Positions 8,242-16,234 of a stretch of 18,875 bases of DNA are shown piece after piece (positions within the stretch are counted from its first letter, which is position 1; the number at the start of each line of letters is the position of its first letter). The position numbers were made by a program, and so were the translations under genes. The DNA is from Carex sylvatica (lineage: Eukaryota; Streptophyta; Magnoliopsida; Poales; Cyperaceae). The DNA is taken from positions 1 to 18,875 of the forward strand of contig CAXKVR010000585.1 of the NCBI GenBank assembly GCA_964058845.1, read 5' to 3'. Under the pieces are notes generated by a model. The model did not search any database, was not told where the DNA came from, and was given only the letters and a program-made list of their open reading frames with translations.

Positions 8242-9141
8242 ATGGAAACACCACACCGAGGTAGAGGCAGACCTCGGAGGAATCCGGAATTGATTATTGA
8301 GCCGGCTGCGGATCAGGCTGGGGCTGGTCCAGCTGGTGCTGAGGGAGCTGGTGGCGTTGGAGGAGCGCCAGGTAGAGACCGGGACATAGATGACCGGCTG
8401 ATTGCGGCCTACGAGAGAGGTCGCCAAGCAGAGATGCGGGATGCAGCACCGGTGATTCGCGGTGGTGCACCTGAAGAGTTCAGAAGGCTGTATGACTCGT
8501 TTCTGCGCTTGAATTCGCCGCGCTATGATGGAACGGCGGGTATGCGGCAGTCGAGGAATGGCTGGCGCAGATAAATGCAAAGCTAAATTTATGCCGCGCA
8601 CCTGAGGATGACAAAGTAGAGGTAACTGAGCAGCAATTGGAGGGTGACACAAGGTTCTGGTGGGACGGGGCCCGATGCAGTTATGTCGGGGAGGAAGCGA
8701 GGATTCTGTGGGAATGATTTGAACAGCAGTTCAACCGGAGATTTCTGAGTAATATTCAACGTGAAGCGTTGCGGAGAAAGTTTCTGGAATTAAGGCAAAA
8801 TGGGCATCCGGTGGGGGATTACAATAGTGAGTTTCTGGCGTTGTCGCGTTATGCATCAGACATTCAGAATGACGCGGCAAGGTATCACAGGCACTATTTG
8901 GATGGTTTAGATGGAAATATCTCGATGATTGTTGATACTCCGACTGCTACAAGAGTTGCAATCTATGATGGATCATGCAGAACAGATAGAGATGCATGGT
9001 AAGCGGAGGAAAGAGCAACTGACCGAAAGAAATGTAAAACAGAAGGATGCTCAGAGTGGGCAAATGTCGAGGTCGAGGGGAGGACCATCATTTGCTAGAC
9101 CCCCTCGGTCGAATATGGTGCCGAGACCCCCGTTTAGATAG
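8242..9141 (+). pseudogene. gag: gag, matrix/capsid region, broken
   Basis: Structural protein of the retroelement particle. The ATG at 8242 opens a basic N-terminus (METPHRGRGRPRR) followed by an Ala/Gly-rich stretch. The open frame ends at TAA 8572-8574 because of a frameshift near 8535-8541. Gag-like coding then continues in another frame with the FWWDGARC and FNRRFLSN motifs of the retrotransposon gag domain. It is interrupted by an in-frame TGA at 8715-8717 and shifts frame again around 8940-8950. The last piece, a helical segment then a basic RRKEQLTERN stretch, ends at TAG 9139-9141. In intact relatives this is the front of one long gag-pol frame. Several independent breaks show that it no longer encodes Gag. 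The TTG upstream at 8227 is a less likely start. Confidence 0.85.
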
Positions 9142-9738
9142 ATCTCTATGCCGGGTTTTAGACCGGTGATTCCTTCGCAATGGTGCCGATCGTGCAATCA
9201 AGCGCACGACGAGGTTGAGTGTAGGTGCAAGGCTAGCGCTTGTTTCGTATGTGGTAGCGCGGGACATTGGGCGAGGGAGTGCCCGAATGCGCTTATAAGG
9301 ATGCGAGGCGCTGGTAGCGCGGGAGGGTCCGCTAGCGTTGGGCGCAGTGCGCCAACGTGGCGTGGACGTGGTGCATCTCAAGCTAGCGGGGCTAACGCTA
9401 GCAGGGCTAGCAGCGCCGGTAGCGTCGGCAGGGTTAGCGGCACTGGCAGCGCCGGCAGGAATGACGGCAGGGCGGCGGCGCATGCGCTTAACATAGCTGG
9501 AAATTCGCGCAACGCTGCAACTGCGCTGGGAGATGGCCAGACTGACGTCATGACAGGTATACTCTCTATATCTGATCAGGATGCGTATTGTTTAATTGAT
9601 ACGGGGTGCAGCCATTCTATTGTGTCGAAGGAATTGGTAGAAAAAGGGAGTTGGCCAATTGAGACATGTAATCAAGTTGTAAATGTTGAAATCCCGTTTG
9701 GTTCAACTGATCAAGGAATCACCTTATGCCGAAACTGA
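9142..9738 (+). pseudogene. gag nucleocapsid knuckle and aspartic protease segment
   Basis: It lies in the same frame as the end of the previous piece, separated only by the TAG at 9139-9141. A CX2CX4HX4C zinc knuckle (CFVCGSAGHWAREC, about 9241-9282), preceded by another Cys/His-rich CRSCNQAHDEVEC, binds RNA in the particle. Next comes an unusual Gly/Ser/Ala-rich linker (about 9300-9480). The pepsin-like retroviral protease follows, with its catalytic triplet in LIDTGCSHSIVS (DTG at about 9600). The frame is cut by TGA at 9736-9738, before the second conserved protease strand, which resumes downstream as DVLLGMDWL. Confidence 0.88.
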
Positions 9739-12564
9739 AAGATTAAGATAGATGGGAGGGAGTTCGAGGCGGACTTGTTGGTGATGGAGATTATCGGTTA
9801 CGACGTGTTATTGGGTATGGACTGGTTGACGAGACACGCTGCTACTATTGATTGTCCGCATCGTCGGATCCATTTCGCGAATTCAAGAGGTATGTCTTGC
9901 ATACTCAATTGTAGAGAAATTGGGAAACTAACACCGTGTATTTCGGCTGTGGAGATGAAACATTTATTAGAATCAGGGTGTGATGCTTACTTGGCGGCCG
10001 TGGTTTGTGCGTCTGCGGCAGTTCCAGAGATCAGCACCATTCCGGTGGTTTCAGAATTTGTGGATGTATTTCCGGGAGAGATTGTTGGGTTGCCACCTGA
10101 GCGAGAAGTGGAGTTCGGTATCGAACTGGTACCGGGCACAACACCGATTTCAAAAGCGCCGTATCGAATGGCACCGGCAGAACTGAAAGAACTCAAGGCG
10201 CAGTTGGAAGATATGTTGGAGAGTGGATTTATCAGACCTAGCACGTCACCATGGGGCGCGCCAGTATTGTTTGTCAAAAAGAAAGATGGAACATTGCGGT
10301 TATGCATTGATTACCGCGAGTTGAACAAGGTAACTGTGAAAAATAAGTATCCGTTACCTCGGATTGACGATCTGTTTGATCAGTTACAGGGATCCTCAAT
10401 ATATTCAAAGATTGATCTGAGAACAGGGTATCACCAGCTGAGAATACGGCCGAGCGATGTGGATAAGACAGCGTTCCGTACAAGGTACGGGCAGTATGAA
10501 TACCTGGTTATGCCGTTTGGGCTGACGAACGCACCGGCAGCGTTCATGGACTTGATGCACCGTGTGTTTCACGATCTGTTAGATTCTACAGTTGTGGTGT
10601 TCATTGATGATATACTGGTGTATTCGCGCTCACGAGAAGAACATGAGGTACATCTTAGAATTGTGTTGCAAAGATTGCGTGAACATCAGTTATTCGCAAA
10701 GTTGTCGAAATGTGAATTTTGGCTGGAGGAAGTTACATTTTTGGGGCATGTGGTTTCTGGAAAAGGGTTAGCGGTGGATTCTGAAAAGATTCGGGCTGTG
10801 ACAGATTGGAAAAGGCCGGAGACAGTTACTGAAATTCGCAGCTTTCTGGGGTTAGCCGGGTACTACAGGAGATTTGTACTCGGGTTTTCGCGGTTAGCCG
10901 CGCCACTTACAAAATTGTTGCACAAAGGCGTGAAATTTGATTGGGGTACCGCGCAAGATAAAAGTTTTGAGGAATTGAAGAGTCGGCTGGTATCCGCGCC
11001 AGTTCTTGCTATGCCGACTGCAGATAAAGAGTACACGGTTTACACCGATGCATCTCGATTGGGTTTGGGTTGCGTATTGATGCAAGATGATCATGTAATT
11101 GCCTACGCATCTCGGCAATTGCGACCGCACGAGCAAAACTACCCGACGCATGATTTGGAGTTAGCGGCGGTGATATTTGCGCTAAAGATTTGGCGGCATT
11201 ACTTGTATGGCGTGAAATGCCGAATCTATACTGATCATCAAAGTCTGAAATACATCTTCACGCAAAAGGAGTTAAATTTGAGACAAAGGCGGTGGTTAGA
11301 ATTGATGAAAGACTATGACTTGGATATCCAGTATCATGCAGGAAAAGCGAACAGTGTAGCAGATGCGTTGAGCAGAAAGAGTCAGGTAAACCTGGCGTCA
11401 GTGATTACAAGTGAAACACATCTTCTCGAGGAAATGCGCAGAATGGAAATACATGTTGGCACGTCACGCGAATTAGCGTTGGAAGTTGCATCTAAATGTA
11501 ATAGAAGTGAGGTTGGGACTAGCGCAACTGCAATTGCGTCGGTTGTGCTAGCAGCGGTTGAAATCCGATCGGAATTACACGAGCAGATTCATGCAGAGCA
11601 ACAGAATGATCCGAGATGTCAGAAATTCAAACTGCACTATGAGTCAAACGCAGATTCACCGTTTCAAGTTCAAGGAGATGGCATCTTGCGGTTTCACGAC
11701 CGCATTTGTGTACCAAGTAGTTCGGAGTTGAAAGATCTGATTTTGTCAGAGGCGCACAATTCGGGATACGCTATCCATCCGGGAGAGGTAAAAATGTATC
11801 AAGATTTAAAGAAGTATTTTTGGTGGCCAAAGATGAAAAAGGAAGTACAAAGGTACGTTGAAAAGTGTCAAATATGTCAGCAAGTTAAAGCGGATCGACA
11901 GAGAAAAGCAGGATTGCTAATACCGCTGGAAATACCTACAAGGAAATTTGAATCAATCATGATGGATTTCGTAAGTGGATTTCCGAGAACTGTCGGAAGG
12001 TATAATACAGTTTGGGTGATTGTGGATCGATTAACGAAGATAGCGCATTTCATTTCGCTTCGAATTGAGACATCTGGGCCAGAATTGGCGGAATTGTTCC
12101 TGAAATATCAGTTTAAGTACCATGGTTGCTCGCGCAATATTATCTCTGACCGAGATCCTCGGTTCACTTCTCATTTCTGGGAGAGTTTTCAAGAAACAAT
12201 GGGTACCAAGTTGAGATTCAGCACCGCGCATCATCCGCAGACTGACGGTCAGTCTGAACGCACCATTCAGACACTGGAAGACATGTTGCGCTCCTGCGCG
12301 CTAAGTTTACAAGGTTCGTGGGTTGATCATTTGTATCTGGTGGAGTTTGCGTATAACAACAGTTATCATTCGAGCATTGGTATGTCACCGCAAGAGGCGC
12401 TGACAGGGCAGCAGTGCCGTACTCCATTGTGGTGGGGACCAGCGGGTACCTATCCACCTACAGGGCCACAAATGTTAGAAGAAATTGCTGAGAAAACGAA
12501 GATGGTTCTGAGTCGGCTCAAGTCGGCTCAAGAAAGGCAAAAGAAATATGCGGATGTTCACTGA
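9739..12564 (+). pseudogene. pol: pol: end of protease, reverse transcriptase, RNase H, integrase core
   Basis: Long open stretch in the gag-protease frame, bounded by TGA 9736-9738 and TGA 12562-12564; it has no proper start codon. Counting residues from the TTG at 9775: the protease tail GMDWL is at 14-18. RT spans about 130-310, with [10 protein letters not shown] (D214) and the catalytic FIDD (D278, D279) intact. RNase H has D425 in YTDAS, E462, D487 in TDHQS and D530 in VADALS. The integrase has an HHCC finger (H661, H668, C698, C701) and a complete DD35E triad, D731, D792 and E828. All key catalytic residues are therefore present, and the defects are the flanking stops. It would copy the RNA to cDNA and insert it. 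The frame is continuous with gag, as in Tekay elements. Confidence 0.95.
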
Positions 12565-13005
12565 AGACCGTTGGAATTTCAAGAAAGTGATCACGTATGG
12601 CTTCGAGTTTCGCCTGTCAGAGGCGTGCATCGATTTGGTGTTTCGGGCAAGCTAAGTCCCCGATATATTGGGCCGTTCCAGATTTTACGACGAGTTGGAC
12701 CAGTTGCATACGAGCTTGCACTACCACCAGCGCTGGACCGGGTTCATCCGGTAATCCATGTATCACAGTTACGTAAATATGTGCGAGATCCATCGCATTG
12801 TATTGATCACTCGGGTTTACACGTACAAGATGATCTGACATATCAAGAAGAACCAATGCAGATATTGGACCGAAAAGAGCAACGGCTACGAAGCAAAGTG
12901 ATTCGGCTCGTGTTGGTAAAATGGGGACGCCATTCCGATAAGGAAGCGACGTGGGAGCTCGAAGAGAGCATCCGAGAAAAGAATCCGGAGTTATTCGACA
13001 ATTAA
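12565..13005 (+). pseudogene. Integrase C-terminus: GPY/F module and chromodomain
   Basis: In frame with the integrase core but cut off from it by TGA 12562-12564; it ends at a natural TAA, 13003-13005. The GPY/F region reads KLSPRYIGPFQIL and is followed by VHPVIHVSQLRKY. The last 40 or so residues form a chromodomain, LVKWGRHSDKEATWE then ELF. In chromoviruses this tail helps target integration to heterochromatin. It lacks the full aromatic cage of the classical HP1-type domain, as usual for the plant group of chromoviruses. No ATG is placed for separate expression. Confidence 0.9.
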
Positions 13006-13042
13006 GGTACGAAATCAAGTTCAGCGGACTGAACTTCATTTT

Positions 13043-13056
13043 AAGGGGGGGAGAAA
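13043..13056 (+). promoter_or_regulatory. Polypurine tract
   Basis: AAGGGGGGGAGAAA directly abuts the first base of the 3' LTR (13057). This is the expected plus-strand primer site for reverse transcription. Confidence 0.92.
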
Positions 13057-13144
13057 TGTGACATTATGATAACGTAAGGAAATATTTTTATACTGACTAA
13101 TTGAGTTAAGGCGTCAAGAATCGAATTATAAATATAGAAAAACG

Positions 13145-13496
13145 GTCCAGTGCGGATGGATGACCCGCACTGCGGGTGGCTTCACCCGCACTGGGACAAG
13201 TTCCTTAATAAACGGCTGCAATTTCCTCTGGGTGCGGATGGAGGTGCGGATGGGCACACGCACTGCGGGTGAGTTCTGTACTCTTCTGAAAATTTCGCTA
13301 AGTACTGAATGCAGATGGGAGCATCCGCACTGGCCTCAGTGCGTCCGCACTAGGCTCGGACATTTTTCTGCGCCGTGAGTGCGGCTGGACGGATCCGCAG
13401 TGCGGATGATTGATCCGCACTGGGGTGTGTTTGTTAATTGCGCAGTGAATGCGGCTGGATGGATCCGCAGTGCGGATGGTTGGTCCGCACTGGAGT
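13145..13496. repeat. GTGCGG / CCGCAC palindrome cluster in the 3' LTR
   Basis: Second copy of the cluster described for 5594-5945, with only a few substitutions. One of them (gcggatggga to gcagatggga near 13311) removes a motif. Confidence 0.7.
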
Positions 13497-14837
13497 GTAT
13501 TTCTGCTATTTTTGTTATTTTTGAGGGACTTATTCGCAAAATGGATTAAATAAACCATCTTCTCTCTTTCTCTTTATCTTTTTAATAAATAAAAATATTA
13601 CATAAGGGCTTAATTGTGAAATAAAACATTTACATAAAGGGCCTATTTGTAACAAACATTTTTAAGTTTGTTAATAACTAAAAGTTGGAGGGTTTATTTG
13701 CAAAATTTCCAAACATTAATTATAACCTTTCTTCTCCTTTCATTTTTCCACCGAAGTATTGAAATAAAAATACGGGAGAGCTAGGGCTTATAGCCGAACC
13801 AAAAGGGAAAGAAAGAGAGAGAGAAATTGAGCGCGGAAACTGATCGAACTGACCGGAAAATCGAGATTCGAGCTGAATTGACGATCCTTGATCGATTAGA
13901 AAGCTTCAATTTGGTATATATTTCTCCCTGGTAATTTCTTGAAAAACCCTAATTTATTCGAGTTATTCGATTTGTCATGATTTCGGTTGAAATTTGTGAT
14001 TAGGGTTTCATAATCGAGTTCTAGCTCGATTAGTTGTTAATTTGTGATAATTGATACGATTTATCTTCCTTTTCTCTTGGAAACCCTAATTTTATTTGAT
14101 TTGTTATATTTTGGTGAAATTCGAATTCGAATTTGAGTTGAAACGTTATAACTCGATAATCGGATTGATTTGCTTATGGAATTTGGAATTGAACTAGGGT
14201 TTTGGGGTTGGGTCGTAATGGAAATGAATTGTGGTATTTTGTGTGAAATTCGGGAATTAATCGAGTTATAACATCGTAAAACATATCGATTCATGTTGTT
14301 TATTCAGAACTACCTAGTGAATTGGAATTCGAATTAGGGTTTGGTAATGGTGTTAATTATCGGATATTAATCGAACGCGTTAATCGAATTTAACGTGTAA
14401 AATAGGTGGTAATCATACGAGGCAAAGGATTTCTGGGTCGTTCGAGACGCCTGAGCCTTAGTCGAGCGCGCTATTACTCAGGTGCGGGGTTTCTGGACTT
14501 GTTTGATATTTTATATTCAGAAATTAAACTGTGTTTTGATTCATATGCATTGCATTGCCCAAATAAAATGAAACTTGAATTGTTTTATCTGATTGATTTG
14601 CATGCTGGTATGGTTATTATTTGTGTTGATCTGAATGATCTGATTTTGGAATTAAAGTCACCGTGCTTTATATCACCATCGGTTGGTGGATATGGTATTA
14701 TTGTCATCCACCGTGATGACGTCACTCAGGGAGTGAATCCGGATTTGTCAAGTCTATGCATGGACTGTGACGCTCAGTGTTCTAAAGCTTTAGATCGTCT
14801 GGCCCTCGGCAGTTTCCAGTACCGGTTGGGACGAGGG

Positions 14838-15367
14838 GTAAGTGACTTTGTATTATGATTTTGGATATGGGTGACTGTGTATCGGAGGCATTACCCAGGG
14901 GGTAATGCGTTTGGATGGTCAATTGGATTTATATGGATTTTCCGGATATGAATTAGAACCAGACTTTTAATTAAACAGTTAAGCCTGTAACTACAGATGA
15001 GTGTCATGAGAAAAGGTTTTACCTGGTATAGCCGTCTGTAGGTGTCTGTAACCCTACAGATGAGTGGGAACGAATTGGGGTCCAGTTTGGTGGAACATCT
15101 GTAGTTACTACCAGATATTCTGAAATCGAGTTAAACCAAATATTGTGTGCTTGAATTTCATCTTGGCAATTCCTGAATTGTGATTTCATTTGGATAAATG
15201 TTGTCGGGTTTGTGCATTTATGTTTATATATGATTATAAACTGATTTGAGCTTTATTTGTGTTTGCTTTTTGAATATAATCTGTGATTACAAGTCCAGGG
15301 ACGATTTGTGGCAATTTATCGCACAGAGAATTCAATTCTCATCCCCTCTTTTGGGTTAATTTTTCAG
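14838..15367 (+). other. Candidate leader intron inside the 3' LTR
   Basis: GTAAGT at 14838 and TTTTTCAG ending at 15367 bound 530 nt, the same length as in the solo LTR. This is the unrearranged form. Confidence 0.35.
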
Positions 15368-15430
15368 GTACCGGTTCGGTGGATCCGAGAGAGACACGAG
15401 GTCGGTAGGCCTGGTTTGCACCGCTACTTA

Positions 15431-16143
15431 ATTTATTAGATTTTTATATTCTAACATATAAGATAAATTTTATCAATTAATTATCATATATTTAAAAGGA
15501 TATTTTTTAAAATAATTTACAAAATAATTTTTAGGAAGTAATTTTGTTTAATATTTCTTATTAAAATAATTTATAAAATAATTTTCAATAAGTAATTTAT
15601 TTTTAAAAAAAATTATAAGAAATTTATAAAGAAATACACCATCTGGATTGGTTCTTAGACTAAGAACCGATCCTGATAACTATCTGGATCGGTTTTGAAG
15701 CTAGGAACCGATCCAGATAGTGTATGTGTATGATTTGTGTGTGTTATATTTTTGTATGTGTTTGCATTTTTAAAAAATGAAAATCATAATGTGTATGTGT
15801 ATGAATTTTTGTAAATAACTTTTGTAGAAATTAAAATGAGGATGTTTATTTTGAAAAAATTAAAAAATTTAAATTAAAATGAAATTTTTGTAGCTTATAT
15901 TCTATCTAATTTATAAATAATTTTTAGGAAGTAATTTTAATAAGATCACTAAAAACAGATTATCTTAGAAATTACATCTTAAAAATTATTTTATGAAATT
16001 GTTTTAATAAATTATACTAAATAGTAACATTAAAAATTAAAAAATAAGCTAATAAATTTACATATAACATGAAAAGAAATAAGCTACAAGAAACATTGAA
16101 GAATAACTTGCATGTTTTTCATTGTCAAGTGTTTCAATGCATC
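15431..16143. other. AT-rich segment, probably the 3' end of the CACTA element
   Basis: Very AT-rich, with no long ORF. A 37-bp motif is imperfectly tandem at 15509-15545 and 15563-15599 (period 54). Its 22-bp core ataatttttaggaagtaatttt recurs exactly at 15917-15938, beyond the hairpins. TG-rich runs lie at 15720-15800. Copies of the motif on both sides of the hairpins suggest that the whole segment is one unit. No clear CACTA terminus is found at the junction with the LTR. Confidence 0.4.
15641..15720. repeat. Two hairpins built on GGATCGGTTCTTAG, CACTA-subterminal-like
   Basis: The first hairpin, 15641-15677, has 18-bp arms (atctggattggttcttag and ctaagaaccgatcctgat) with two mismatches and a 1-nt loop. 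The second, 15680-15720, has perfect 15-bp arms, ctatctggatcggtt (15680-15694) and aaccgatccagatag (15706-15720). The GGATCGGTT core appears four times in alternating orientation. Arrays of short inverted motifs near element ends are typical of CACTA transposons, where the accessory transposase binds. Their place downstream of the minus-strand transposase frame fits a 3' subterminal region. Confidence 0.6.
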
Positions 16144-16224
16144 CTGAAAAAAGAAAAATTCCTTAAGTCAGCAATATTAAATAATAATAAATCACATTTT
16201 TTATATTTTTATATTTTGACATAC
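16144..16224 (-). other. Candidate last intron of the CACTA transposase transcript
   Basis: On the minus strand a GTATGT donor (16224) lies shortly after the stop at 16237-16235. An acceptor with a long T-rich tract, TTTTTTCAG, ends at 16144. The 81-nt length suits a plant intron. Because the stop precedes the donor, the intron would now lie in the 3' UTR unless that stop is itself a mutation. The sequence after the acceptor stays open for about 28 codons. Confidence 0.35.
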
Positions 16225-16234
16225 CAATAAAAAT

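Larger units (their letters stand above)
5506..15430 (+). mobile_element. Ty3/Gypsy chromovirus (Tekay/Del-like), inactivated, 3' LTR truncated
   Basis: In order it carries a 5' LTR, an iMet primer-binding site, gag with a CCHC knuckle, protease, reverse transcriptase, RNase H, HHCC/DDE integrase, GPY/F module and chromodomain, a polypurine tract and a 3' LTR. This order with a C-terminal chromodomain and LTRs over 2.5 kb fits the Tekay (Del) lineage of plant chromoviruses. Reading frames are broken at two or more frameshifts and four premature stops between 8535 and 12564, so it cannot make an intact polyprotein. The LTRs are about 99.4% identical over the shared 2,122 bp by eye (12 substitutions), implying a recent insertion. 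The right end is lost, so no target-site duplication can be checked; the left flank is AAATT. Confidence 0.93.
13057..15430 (+). repeat. 3' LTR, missing about 301 bp at its end
   Basis: Begins TGTGACATTATG after the polypurine tract and follows the 5' LTR at an offset of 7,551 bp. By eye there are 12 substitutions up to 15178. It keeps the ancestral 160-bp segment 15179-15338 that the 5' LTR lost. Homology stops at 15430 (ccgctactta), corresponding to 7787, so the terminal TGTGACA and the tail with the LTR end are absent. AT-rich unrelated DNA follows. The break is either a deletion joining the LTR to the CACTA-like segment or a later insertion. Confidence 0.93.

Noticed and set aside
8221..8652. 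Antisense open frames opposite gag, protease and integrase (also 9088-9483, 12218-12457, 12617-13039)
   Set aside because: They are mirror frames of the GC-richer gag-pol coding sequence, without known domains.
15429..15434. A target-site duplication of AAATT for the full element
   Set aside because: Only approximate AT-rich matches (TAATT, AATTT) follow the break, and the true LTR end is missing, so none can be assigned.
15611..15625. aattataagaaattt as a decayed CACTA terminus (consensus CACTACAAGAAATTT)
   Set aside because: Twelve of 15 match, but in very AT-rich DNA this is easy by chance. A motif shared by both sides argues that the element extends further left.
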